Below are positions 50,001-60,075 of a DNA stretch of 64,000 nucleotides, piece by piece. The notes under the pieces were generated by a model, which was not told where the DNA came from, ran no database searches, and was given only the letters and a program-made list of their open reading frames with translations. The position numbers were made by a program, and so were the translations under genes. This DNA is from Xiphophorus maculatus (lineage: Eukaryota > Chordata > Actinopteri > Cyprinodontiformes > Poeciliidae): NCBI RefSeq assembly GCF_002775205.1, contig NC_036456.1, positions 4,913,463-4,977,462 on the forward strand. The letters run 5' to 3'. Positions within the stretch are counted from its first letter, which is position 1, and each line of letters begins with the position of its first letter.

Positions 50001-50216
50001 GTGAAAAGCCCATTCCTGACGTAATAATTTGTTCCGACCTGGAGAAAGAGAAAAATATTTCAATTACCTTGTTCATTATCTGGAAAATGTAGATCTATTT
50101 TAAATATTTAAGTGTTTTTTTGTTGGGTTTATTTTTGCAAAAATGGTTAATAAAATCTCACCTGAACTCCCCAAAAAGAGAAAAGTCAGACACCAGGCGA
50201 TGACTAGGGGCGTCAT
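47059..50216 (-). CDS. Novel immune-type receptor 1 (NITR), inhibitory type
   Basis: Five exons, read 50216-50162, 50038-49370, 48579-48454, 48377-48331 and 47244-47059, join in frame to 360 residues. There is a signal peptide (MTPLVIAWCLTFLFLG). One exon encodes both Ig domains: a V domain (LPCFYY, IYWFKQ, LQPSDSATYFC) ending in a J-like FGDGATVNV, and a second domain (LDCSVDTGSC, FYWFKEA, SCAVASC). A transmembrane helix spans about residues 252-272 with no charged residue inside, followed by RMKKK. The tail carries LQYSTL (Tyr309, a full ITIM) and CVYTSV (Tyr333). NITRs are fish receptors of cytotoxic lymphocytes, and ITIM tails recruit SHP phosphatases. The second domain is degenerate: the usual D-x-G-x-Y-x-C motif reads SDGRVASC, and its J-like end reads LFEDGENMES. 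Family call is strong; paralogue number is not assignable. Confidence 0.9.
47826..48236. repeat. Dispersed repeat inside NITR gene 1 intron 4, copy 1
   Basis: Motifs GCATCAACTAACTCACTC, ACCTAGCAACAGCCTGTTG, AAAACTGTGAATACAACAGG, GTCACGTCACCAGTTTG and ACCGACTGATATGAAACG recur in the same order at 60.9-61.1 kb. Non-coding. Confidence 0.6.
48720..49100 (+). mobile_element. L2-like LINE 3' fragment in NITR gene 1 intron 2
   Basis: The plus strand reads through remnants of the same L2 tail as at 51.3 kb: CTATGCTCCACAAATCTGG (APQIW-type motif), a frame-shifted SLFKSGLKTH motif, and the end GTTGCTGAAATGTGCCGTAC followed by AAGTAAACTTGACTCG. It sits in the antisense direction inside the intron between exons 2 and 3 of NITR gene 1. 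Confidence 0.7.
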
Positions 50217-50287
50217 TGTATCCACAGTGCTGCACTAAACAAAATGAATCTCATTATGAACTCTGCTGATCACAGAGAGGAAGACTC

Positions 50288-50296
50288 TGATTGGCT
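50288..50296 (-). promoter_or_regulatory. CCAAT box upstream of NITR gene 1
   Basis: The minus strand reads AGCCAATCA 72 bp before the start codon. The same nonamer sits at nearly the same distance before NITR genes 2 and 3. Confidence 0.55.
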
Positions 50297-51273
50297 GAAG
50301 AGAAGCAACGCCTGACTACCCAAAAACGCCTCTTATGTTCCTCTGCTGATTTCTGCTCCTTCGTCGTAACGTTGATTAACTATCTACTACCACTTGTTCA
50401 GGAAAATCAATTTTCTTCCATTTGCACTACTTATAGTGTGACTGACTATACATAAAAGCATTCCTGTCTCATTCCAAGTACTAAAGTAGAAAATGTCTGA
50501 CTATCCAGTAAAAATGTAACCACAAAAATGCACTGAGTGATCTGAAAATATCTTTATTTTCTTAGAAAGTTGAGTATCTCTTCCCTGTTTGAGTCCTTCT
50601 AAACATTATCAATGCATCACCCACTGACTGATAGACAACGAGGATGATGTTTGGATATAATCAGCTTGATTGTTTTATGAATAATCTGTCATTTTTATCA
50701 AATAAATAAAATCTTTGCTAAGGAAAAATTGTACTTCTCCTAATGCAATGGACTGCAACTGTTTCAGAGATACAAAGGTTAATGGAATACCATGATTGCG
50801 ATGTGCATCAAAACATAATTCTGCCATATTTCATCGCGTTGGCTTAGGGTTATATGTGGCGTCACACTACCCCAATGTATGTAAACATTCTAAAGATAAC
50901 ATTTAAATTTTCGTGCAATGACCAAAAATGGTTTCACACTTAAAAATTGCACTTTATGTGAAGCATCTTGAGTGTCACTCACTTGGTGTAGCTGCAGTGC
51001 ATGGATTTCAAACTGAAGAAAAAAAAAAAAAACACTGCGTACTTCCTGGCAGAGTGCCGAGGGTCTTTGACACAGTGGCTTTTAACCACATAAAAGCTGA
51101 AAAAAACAGATCATAGAGTTTTTGATGCGCAGTCAACTGACTTAAAGGAAGCGACAGATGGGCTCTGCTGGTCGCAAAGGAAGGCAAACAGACCAAAGAT
51201 CTCTACAGTCTTCTTTAAAAGTATTGGTAAAGGCTTTGTAGAATGTAAAGACTGCTGTTTGAGTGGCAAACAT

Positions 51274-52040
51274 TATCAATCAATCAATCAATCAAATTTT
51301 ATTTGTATATCACATTTCAGCAGCAAGGCATTTCAAAGTGCTTTACATCATTACAAACACAGAAACACAAAGCAACATAGAATCAATCATTAAGTCAAGT
51401 TCCATCAATAAATTTGTAATTGATTACATTTCAAATACAATCCTAAACAGGTGGGTTTTTAGTTGAGATTTAAAAGAAGTCAGTGTTTCAGCTGTTTTAC
51501 AGTTTTCTGGAAGTTTGTTCCAAATTTGTGGTGCATAGATGCTGAAAGCTGCTTCTCCTCGTTTGGTTCTGGTTCTGGGGATGCAGAGCAGAACCAGAAC
51601 CAGAAGACCTGAGAGGTTCTGGAAGGTTGATACAACAACAGCAGATCTTTAATGTATTGTGGTGCTAAGCCGTTCAGTGATTTAGAAACTAGCAACAGTA
51701 TTTTAAAGTCTATTCTTTGAGCTACAGGGAGCCAGTGGAGGGACTTTAAAACTGGTGTTATGTGCTCTATCTTCCTGGTTTTAGTCAGAACGCCAGCAGC
51801 AGCAATCTGGATCAGCTGCAGCTGTTTGATTGATTTGTTGGACAGACCTGTGAAGACGCTGTTGCAATAATCAATACGACTGAAGATGAACGCATGGATG
51901 AGTTTCTCTAGATCTGGCTGAGACATTAGTCCTTTAATCCTGGAAATGTTCTTCAGGTGATAGAAGGCCGACTTTGTAACTGTCTTTATGTGGCTCTGGA
52001 GGTTCAGGTCAGAGTCCATCACTACTCCCAGGTTTCGGGC
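51274..52040 (-). mobile_element. L2-like LINE, 3' end with ATTG repeat tail
   Basis: A minus-strand frame from 52022 to 51480 encodes the reverse transcriptase C-terminus: LQSHIKTVTKSAFYHLKNI, FIFSRIDYCNSVFTGL, LLQLIQIAA-like text, then LHWLPVAQRIDFKILLLV and LNGLAPQYIKDLL. The 3' untranslated end follows and closes with a (TGAT)n tail, written as AATC repeats at 51277-51294. It is a typical 5'-truncated copy of the L2/Maui type, lying between NITR genes 1 and 2. Confidence 0.85.
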
Positions 52041-52438
52041 TAATCGCTGGTTTTCAGATGCATGTAAATAAGCATCGCAAAATCTTTTACTAATTCATGT
52101 AACTTTATCATTTTGTCCACACAAAATGAGAATCAAACAGAATTGCGTGAGAAAGCAATGGCTGGACTAGAAATCACCAGGATGTTTAGGAACATCATGT
52201 ATAATATATCTATGAGGCGAATTGTTTTTAGACCTCAGTGCTGCTTCTAACGTGTTTGACAAAAGCATTTAGAGCAAATCTTTAGGATTAAGTCATCAAG
52301 TGAAATGTCTTGTGCAAAATCTCCTCTTTTCATGTGGTGTCCCACAGGGATCTGTGTTTAAACCTGTTATTTTTCTCCAGTTGTTTTTAACCTAACTCAA
52401 CGTTTTGATTCAATTTTTGAAAGCATATCATCTAATTT

Positions 52439-52535
52439 CAATATTATATTATATTATATTATATTATATTATATTATATTATATTATATTATATTATATT
52501 ATATATATTTATATTATATTATATATTATTAATAT
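52439..52535. repeat. ATATT pentanucleotide microsatellite
   Basis: About 12 perfect ATATT units followed by degenerate TA-rich units, between NITR genes 1 and 2. Confidence 0.92.
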
Positions 52536-53400
52536 TAAATGTACCCACCACCTCCTCCTTGGTTTATCTGTTTTGAGTAGATCTGAATAGAAGGCTTATA
52601 TTTTAGAACTTTGTCTCTTGCTTTTAACAACCTTGGAAAAAGTCATTGATGCCTTTATGTCTTCCCACTTGGACTAATGTATTAGTTTTTTGGTGCTTAA
52701 ATTAAGTTTGCCAATTAAATTTATTTTGGAAGCTTAAAATATCACACTGAAGTGACATATTGTACTAGCAAGTCGAAAACCCATTGTGACATGGTAACTG
52801 CTAAGTACGACTGGCAAAAAAAAAGTGATAATGTATTTAGTTCATTTTTTGCATTCAAACTTGAAATTGAACATGTCTGAAAATAGATTCTACCACCATG
52901 TATGTGACTGATTTAATAATAACCATCAGAGTTGCTAAAAACAATTTATACCTTCAACTATACTGGATGCTTGGAAACTTGTGACTTTGCCACTTGGAGT
53001 TCTCACTTTGTTAAAGTGCTACTGTTGTGTATTAAACTGGGAACTCAGAACATCCTACTTTTCAGCAAAAGAAATACCATTCATGTTAACCTTGGGTATC
53101 ATAACTTGGTCCCTTGCACTTAGTTATGAATGACGTAGCTCAAGATTTAAACTGAAACAAGCAAGCGGAATAACTTTTGTCCCATTTTGGCTTCCATACA
53201 CCCCAGTGATCTGTCGGCTCTGTACAACTCTTTCTAAATCACCAGAATCTGCTGAGCTGATACTCCGCACAAAACCCCAAGGTCTTCTTGTTTTATCTTT
53301 TCCTGCTCGTTAAATGACTATCAAACTGCCTCTGCATTACTTATCATTTTATAGTCTTGTGACATTTCTTGGATTGTACATTTCTATGGCAGCATCACTA
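52536..53400. other. Spacer between NITR genes 1 and 2
   Basis: AT-rich, no open frame of note. No leftover Ig exon was recognised. Confidence 0.5.
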
Positions 53401-53464
53401 AGCTAGCTCAGCCATAAGCCACTGTGCGCCAGCCTTCCTGTGTGTGTTAGAGGTCTGAGTGAGC

Positions 53465-53560
53465 TTTTGTTTCCACCAGTGGAAACTTCTGCAGAGCAAC
53501 ACACACCACCGTCACCACAGAAGTGGAGGCTAAGCAGTGACACCGTTACAGATGGAGCTT
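53465..53560. repeat. Duplicated 3' flank of NITR gene 2
   Basis: TTTCCACCAGTGGAAACTTC, CCGTCACCACAGAAGTGGAGG and GTGACACCGTTACAGATGGAG match 56930-57022 past NITR gene 3 in the same order. This marks the extent of the tandem duplication beyond the polyadenylation sites. Confidence 0.75.
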
Positions 53561-53732
53561 CACGGCTTCTATCGTGAAAGATATTAATAGACTGGGGGAT
53601 TTTTTTTTTTTTTTTTGAGCCTATTGTATTCATTTCATTTCCTTTACTTTAACCAGATATTAGCATATGAGCTCAGTAGCCAAGGGGCATTTTTCATAAC
53701 TCAAACAACAACAAAGGTGACAAAAAAAGTAC

Positions 53733-53738
53733 TTTATT
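53733..53738 (-). terminator. polyadenylation signal for NITR gene 2
   Basis: AATAAA on the minus strand, about 55 bp past the TAA stop at 53791-53793. Confidence 0.55.
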
Positions 53739-53790
53739 TCGTTCAAATATTTTGGTAGGTTCTGATCTCCTTCATGTAGACGGTTGTGCT

Positions 53791-55226
53791 TTATTCCTTT
53801 CTGCTCCGTACTCTGGAGTACACACAGACACTCTCGACGTTGTCCTCTTGCTGCTGTCTCTCAACGCTTCTCTTCAGATTCAGAGCAGCATAATAGAGGC
53901 TTTCTGTCTGATTCTCCTGCTTTTGACAGCAAAAAGAAAAGTTCAAGTAAAGGTAGACAAAGTTAAGTGAAATAAGGGAACGAGAACATTTGTGTTGACT
54001 TACAGCGGCGTCTCGGGCCTCAGAACACATCCGGCGCTTACCCGTCCCTATAAACCACGGCATGTAAAGGAATACCTCAGGTGAGGGTTTAAAGCTGAAT
54101 TATGTTGAGTAACTATAGAAACCTTACCTTTGCAGGAAGAGCATAACTTTGACTTCAGTTTGTACCTCAGGAAGCTTAAAACAAGGAGCCCGATGGTGGA
54201 AAGCGCAAGAGCAACGCTTAGGGAACCCAGAACGACTGAAGGCACTGTGGTGGAGGTCAACATGAGAAATAAAAAAAGAAACTGAAATATTACACCAGTT
54301 TTTCATAGGATAGAATTAATGCGGTTAAGTTTGATTGTTTAACTAGTTGGGCCTATGCAGTAGCAACATACCTGCGATCTCCACCTTTGTTCCCCCTCCA
54401 AAAACAACCGACTCACAGGAGGCCAGAGCGCAGTGGTAGGTCCCAGCATCCGAGGACCTCACGGGGTCCAACTGGAGGTTCGAAGTGCAGTTTATACCGT
54501 AGAGGGTTCCATTAGAAAGACTTGTACAGTGTCCTTCACTGGGATAGATGAGTGGCGGTTGGGAGGCGGTACGTCTGAACCAGTAGAGGTTCCGTTCCCC
54601 TTCGCAGGGCTCAGCAGACACGCTACAGCTCAAATTCACAGAGTCCCCGAGTCTTAGAAGCTTCTTCAGCGTTGGCTGTTGTTTGGACGGCCGAGCGTTC
54701 GATGAAGATGTCTTGACATGGAGGAAAACCCCTCGTCCGAATTCGATGGCGTTGAACTCTAACATCACGCAGTAATACGTTCCTGAATCCGAAGGCTGAA
54801 GATCCGTGATCATCAGGTCATTGACGCCATCTTTGGACCTCGCAAGAACTCGAAATCTTTCTTCATATGCAGGGGAAATTTCGGCTTGCGGATCATGCTT
54901 CATCTGTTTTGATATGATACGGGGTTTTTCTCCCTGGATTTGGTAGTACCAGTAAAGATAAGTTACGGCATTATGCTGACAGGAGCAGGGTAAAGTCACT
55001 GTCTCACCAACTTTAGCGGTCCTTACTCCAGAATCCTGAATAATATCTAAGGTGTTCAAAACATTAAGCCCTTCGCCTGTAGAAGAAATGCATTATAAGG
55101 TTTAATTTACGCGTGTAAAAATGTTCTTTTTTTCTCTTCAGAATAATACCAATTCACAAAGAAACACAACTAAATATCTAGTCAATACTCACAGAGAAGC
55201 AGGAGAAGAATGTAAAGTGGCTCCAT
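53791..55226 (-). CDS. Novel immune-type receptor 2 (NITR), inhibitory type
   Basis: Five exons, read 55226-55193, 55076-54372, 54244-54128, 54047-54004 and 53916-53791, give 341 residues. A short signal peptide (MEPLYILLLLLC) precedes one 705-nt exon for both Ig domains. The V domain has LPCSC, YLYWYYQ, LQPSDSGTYYC and J-like FGRGVFLHV. The second domain has the six-cysteine NITR pattern (LSCSVSAEPC, GHC, INC, YHCALASC) and ends FGGGTKVEI, a full J-like motif. The membrane helix (VVLGSLSVALALSTIGLLVL) carries no charge, so no DAP12-type partner is expected. The tail has LYYAAL (Tyr309) and CVYSRV (Tyr333). All introns are short (about 83-130 bp). The exon lengths 705, 117, 44 and 126 equal those of gene 3, marking a tandem duplicate. 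Confidence 0.93.
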
Positions 55227-55300
55227 CACTGCAGTTATGCAGACTGTATTCTGAGGACACAGATGCCCCCGAGCTCTTAGAAGAAGAATAAGGCTGCCTG

Positions 55301-55309
55301 TGATTGGCT
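55301..55309 (-). promoter_or_regulatory. CCAAT box upstream of NITR gene 2
   Basis: The minus strand reads AGCCAATCA 75 bp before the start codon, identical to the site before gene 1. Confidence 0.55.
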
Positions 55310-56870
55310 AAGACGAGTGGCTACGTTTCAAACCAGGCTTACAATTTGTTCAGGTTTAGAAGATCTGTCACATCAGGCGACCGGAGGTGGAATCGGATCA
55401 GTTCAGTTCTGCCCATTCTGTGACCTGAGGACAGAAAGTCTGACATGTGGAGCTTTTTTCTATTTTGTCAGTACATGTCAGCGCTTTGCTCATTTACGTC
55501 CAGACTGCGTAAAGAAGAGTGTAGCATGTTCTTCTGTAAATATTGTTTCATTTTACTTTTTGTATGGGTGTAGGAAGGTGAGTGTTTGTCTTTATTTCAT
55601 AAAGATAGTGAGTCTGTCATTCTGCAACTGCTGCTATTCTAACTTTCTGTTGGGCGTAGCTGTACGTGCAGTGCTAACAATAGTTTATATGCAAACATGA
55701 AATAGCTTTACATTTTTTTCATTTTTTTATGGTCTTTACAGTTTGAGTTGCTTTTAATTATGTAACTTTTGTAAAAAGAAAAAGAAAAATGTTTATGAGA
55801 TATTAGTTTATTGCCATTATGTGGTGTGACAGTTACATCAAACAAATAAAATGAAAAAAAAAAAATCGAGCTCCTCTGCTTTCTCCCACTGTTCCCAGTA
55901 CTAACTGCAGAAATACACCACTCAGTCAGAATCGACCAATCAGTGGCAGGAGGAATGTCTTACTGCTGTCAGTCATGTTTTGTACACGCTGCTTATATTT
56001 TTTCCAACCCGCTGTCTGTGAGGTAGAATTATAAAGTGTAGCAATGAGTCATTGCATCTGGGTTTTCAATTCAGTTTGAGTTATTTTGAAAGTAGGAGTT
56101 GAGTTTATGTGTGGCTTCCATCATGGCATTTTCTGTGAAAGGGTAAATTGATAACTTTTCATAATTTATATCAAAACGTTTAAGGACGTAAAATATGAGA
56201 GTTCAGTGTTTGTGAATACTTATCTCTGTCATTTCCTTCTCCCAGGAGGTTCGAACAGGCAGTAACATTCCCCGTTGGCTCGTTCACATTTGATCAGCTC
56301 TGGGACTGAACCACACTAGGACATGGATGAAGGTCTGTGTTATCACATTATTCTGTTTTCTGTGTTAAGTATTGAGTACTTAATGGGATTAAATCAAGAT
56401 ATGTTTTGTCTTGATTTGTAAGATAAACTACTGAAACCAGCCGGTCTGCCATTAATGCTCAGCCAAGTTTCATTAGCTCTTTGGTTAATGTAAATATTCT
56501 TGTTTGCTGACCATTTTTGGAGTTTTGTATTTCACATGATGGTTTTTCCCATTTTAGTTCTGCTTTATTTAAGTCGTCTGTGATTCATTGTTCTTGTTGT
56601 TGGTGTGGTTTGGTTAAAGAAACTTCAGTTGATGTCAATCTGAACTTGTTCTTGCAAATCAGGGTCTCACCTTCATAACTGCTCAACAGATACAAAGCCA
56701 TTTTCATAGTTTTTACTCTGTCTTCCTTCTAAAATTTCATCATTTCACAATTATGCACGTCTTTGTACTCAGTTACATAAAATCCTGAAAGTTGTTGTTT
56801 TTTTTGTCACATGAAAAAGAAGAATGGGAAACCTTTTACCAATTACTAAATATACAGCAGGTTAATGAAA
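55310..56870. other. Spacer between NITR genes 2 and 3
   Basis: The first 130 bp resembles the 5' flank of NITR gene 3 (TTTAGAAGATCTGTCAC and GGAGGTGGAATCGGATCAG against TTTAGAAGTCAGACTTGTG and GGAGGTGGAGCTGGGGTCAG). The rest shows no gene. Confidence 0.5.
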
Positions 56871-56938
56871 GGCCTGAATAGCTCAGTGGTGTGGACTGGA
56901 GGCCCAGTCTTCATGTTTGGGGTTTTAAGTTTCCACCA
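56871..56938 (+). other. tRNA-like remnant downstream of NITR gene 3
   Basis: AATAGCTCAGTGGTGTGGAC resembles a tRNA A box and D arm, and GGGGTTTTAAG sits where a B box would lie. No proper cloverleaf or intact B box is formed, so this is more likely a SINE head or decayed tRNA than a gene. The matching sequence near 53403 (AGCTAGCTCAGCCATAAGCC) lies at the same place relative to NITR gene 2. Confidence 0.35.
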
Positions 56939-57022
56939 GTGGAAACTTCTTTACAGTAACAACACCTTCACCACAGCAGTGGAGGGCCAAACAGTTGACA
57001 CCATTACACAGCGAGGTTCGCA
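56930..57022. repeat. Duplicated 3' flank of NITR gene 3
   Basis: Partner of 53465-53560: TTTCCACCAGTGGAAACTTC, CCTTCACCACAGCAGTGGAGG, TTGACACCATTACACAGCGAG. Confidence 0.75.
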
Positions 57023-57093
57023 GACTGTTAGCAAAGGTGATTGAAGGGGAAATTCATAAAACTTCAGCGTTGCTATTTAAATTAATTTGACAT

Positions 57094-57099
57094 TTTATT
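57094..57099 (-). terminator. polyadenylation signal for NITR gene 3
   Basis: AATAAA on the minus strand, about 105 bp past the TAA stop at 57205-57207. Confidence 0.5.
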
Positions 57100-57204
57100 G
57101 TTTCTCGAAGCGGTGCTGCACTTGCAATGCTCATTTGGCAAACATTGCACCACATTCAAACAGATATAAGTCAGTGGTGTGAGTCGTTTTCTTGCTTCAG
57201 ACAT

Positions 57205-59801
57205 TTAGTCCTTTGGGCTCTTTACTCTGGAGTATACACAACAAGCCTCTTCTGGGTCCCCTTGAAGCTGCTGTTCTTTGCTCCTCTTCAGATTCACTGC
57301 AGCATAATGGAGACCTCCTGGCTCGCGCTCCTGCTATAGGTGGAAAAAGTGGAAAATTGCTGTAAAACTAGAAAAATGTGTATGTCCTGAAAAAACACAC
57401 TGTGAATGATGGTCAGTTCACAGAGATAAACAGAAACACTTGTTGTAGTGACAATTTGTTAAAAAGTAACTAGTCAGTTGAAAATGTAGTAAAGAAATAA
57501 AGTAGAAGACAATGAAATGAAGGAAACCTAGTGAAGCAGAAAGCTACTCAAGAAGAAGTAATTAAAGCAGACGAAGTGAGTGATACTGATCTGTTCAAAG
57601 TAGTTTTAGAGCAAAAGAAAAAGGAGATCAGCATGAAAGAAAAAGAAAAACTGAGACCTCTGAAGCTTGGTCGTATTTGGGTAGCTATAATGCAGTAAAT
57701 TAACGCCCAGTTCACACAGGGACGCTTTTTTCTAAAACTGCTTGTCTGTTTCAAAGACACCCACATCCACACGGAAATAACAAGAATGTCCCAAAATGCT
57801 ATTTCTTACTCCCCCAGACCTGTAAGTGGCGCTAAACATGGAGAATTCATGAGGCCTCTACATAAAGCGGTAAAGACGGCAAAAAAACAAGAATGGCAAA
57901 CGACAAAGCTTCAGTGGAGTCTGTTGTGTGGAGCTTCTTCTTCATGTCATGTTGGATTATAAAACTGATACACTACAAGATGAACATGTAATCCACCACA
58001 GTTATTGTAAAGTCTTTGAGGTGGTAGGTCAGGCTAAAGGCTGAGCGTTTTCCCAGAAGAAGTGTTTTTACTGTCCATATGATTGTCAAAGCAAAGCTGG
58101 TAACATTGGAATTGTAGCAATTTTGCTAATAGTTGCCTACACTTGAGGCTCTGCTACTAGCATCTTATTTGCCAGTATTAGCTACATTGCTATCAAGCAA
58201 CAACTCAATCTGAGCATTTAATTTACCTATAACAAACATAATCTACTATATGGTAACATTTAGCTGTCAGTTCACCTTCCTTAAGCTAACATCCCAAAAT
58301 TGGCTAACATTCCCTAAGTAGCATACAATGTGAATTACTAACATACCATTATTAGCTAAAGTGGTGGCATGATAGCATTACCATGATAGCCAGCAGTAGC
58401 ATAATTTACATTAACGCAATATTATTATTATTTTTGCTAATAATAATATTAAGAAGACCAATAACTAGGAATTAGAACAGCTGTATTGATAAGGTGCTTT
58501 TAAGGAAAGCGCTGAACAACTAGGAGATTAAAAAACGAAATACTTATAAGATGGCTATATTAAATTATTGAAATATTTCTACTGAACTTACCACAGCTGT
58601 TCTGGTTGAAGGAAATCTCTCATTGGCATCAACTCCTGTAAAACAAAGTATGTCCTGTAAACTTGTACACCGGCCATGGTGTCAGGCTGATACAGATAGA
58701 TTATTTAAATTTATTTCATGATCTCACCTTCACAGGCACTCTTGAGATTTAACTGCAGCGTGTACATGAAGGAAGACAAAACAAGGACCCCGATGATAGA
58801 TATTGCCAGAGCGACACTCAGACAATACACCAGGAGAAGCGGGACTGTAGTGGGTGATGGTAAGAAAAATAAATAAATAGTTGTGTTAATGTTTGGTAAA
58901 ACAAAATTGTTTTAATTCCTGTTAATCTGGTTGAAAAGCTGCTTTGACCAGACCACATACCTACAATTTCTACCTTTGTTCCCTCTCCAAAAACAACCAC
59001 ACCGCAGGAAGCCAGTGCGCAGTGGTAGGTTCCTGCATCTGAGGACCTCACCAGATCTAGCACGAGGTAGGAAGTGCAATATTTACCACGAAATGTGCCG
59101 TTTAAGCCGCTTGTACAGTGACTGTCACTGGGATACAGGAGTGCGGGTTTCAACCCGGCATGTGTGAACCAATAAACTGCCAGTTCTGCTGCACAGGGTT
59201 CAGCGTAGATCCTGCAGCTCAGGTTCACAGACTCTCCAAGGTGTAGTAGTTTCAGCTTTGGTTGATGAAAGAGCAACTTTGTGTTTTTTGACGGGGATGT
59301 CTTGACATGGAGGAATACTCCTTGTCCAAACACGAGATCAACGTGTCTCAGAATAGCGCAGTAATACGTTCCTGAATCCGAAAGCTGAAGATTTGAGATT
59401 ATCAGATCGTTGACGCCATTTGTGGAGTTTGCAACTACTTGAAATCTTTTTTTGTGTGCAAGGGAAATTTTAACTTCCGTTTGGTGCCTCATCCACTTTG
59501 ATACGATGTGAAGCTTCCCACCCGGGCTTTGGTGAAACCAAAGGAGGTAATTTACAGAATCATGCTTACAGGAACAGGTTAGAGTCACTGTCTCTCCAAC
59601 TTCAGCGGTCCTAATCCCAGTCTGCTGATTCATATCTGAGGCGTTGTTGGTAGAGAGCGTGTCACCTGTATGGAAAAGCAAAGATTTAATATATTTATAA
59701 TTCTAAATATTCACTGTTTTAAGAGTCAAACGACCTGAAAGATACCACAAATACTCACTGGTTTTGCAGAGGATCAAAAGAGTCACAAACAGTAGCTCCA
59801 T
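57205..59801 (-). CDS. Novel immune-type receptor 3 (NITR), inhibitory type
   Basis: Five exons, read 59801-59759, 59665-58961, 58844-58728, 58635-58592 and 57330-57205, join in frame to 344 residues. A signal peptide (MELLFVTLLILC) precedes one 705-nt exon with both Ig domains. The V domain has LTCSCKH, YLLWFHQ, LQLSDSGTYYC and FGQGVFLHV. The second domain has LSCRIYAEPC, VYWFTHA, SHC, KYC, YHCALASC and FGEGTKVEI. The membrane helix (LLLVYCLSVALAISIIGVLV) is uncharged. The tail carries LHYAAV (Tyr312) and CVYSRV (Tyr336). The fourth intron is 1.26 kb against 87 bp in gene 2, apparently swollen by insertions. The upstream flank and the 3' flank are also alike in genes 2 and 3, showing that the whole transcription unit was copied. 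Confidence 0.93.
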
Positions 59802-59873
59802 CTTCAAAGCTTCGTGGTCTGGATTCTGGGTTAATAGACAAATAAAGCTCATATATGAGATCAATTCTGTTTG

Positions 59874-59882
59874 TGACTGGCT
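59874..59882 (-). promoter_or_regulatory. CCAAT-like box upstream of NITR gene 3
   Basis: The minus strand reads AGCCAGTCA 73 bp before the start codon. One base differs from the sites of genes 1 and 2, and it falls inside the CCAAT core. Confidence 0.45.
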
Positions 59883-59976
59883 ATTGTAAATGGTTAAGTT
59901 TAGAAGTCAGACTTGTGATTGGTTCCAGTCCATACGATCTCAGTGAGGTGATTGGAGGTGGAGCTGGGGTCAGATC

Positions 59977-60075
59977 AACCCTTTCATCAAACAAAGGGTT
60001 TGATGAAAGGGTTCATCAAACCCTTTCACAAAGCTGTGACAAAGCTTTGTCACAGCTTTGTCAGTGACAAAGCTG
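59977..60075. repeat. Cluster of four overlapping palindromes 5' of NITR gene 3
   Basis: Within 99 bp: a 15-bp inverted repeat (59977-59991 with 59999-60013); a second 15-bp pair reusing that sequence (59993-60007 with 60012-60026); a perfect 34-bp palindrome with no spacer (60028-60061) centred on AAGCTT; and an 11-bp pair with a 1-nt spacer (60053-60063 with 60065-60075). It lies about 180-275 bp upstream of the NITR gene 3 start codon. Confidence 0.93.

Noticed and set aside
52405..52590. 61-codon frame with YYIIL repeats
   Set aside because: It is a translation of the ATATT microsatellite.
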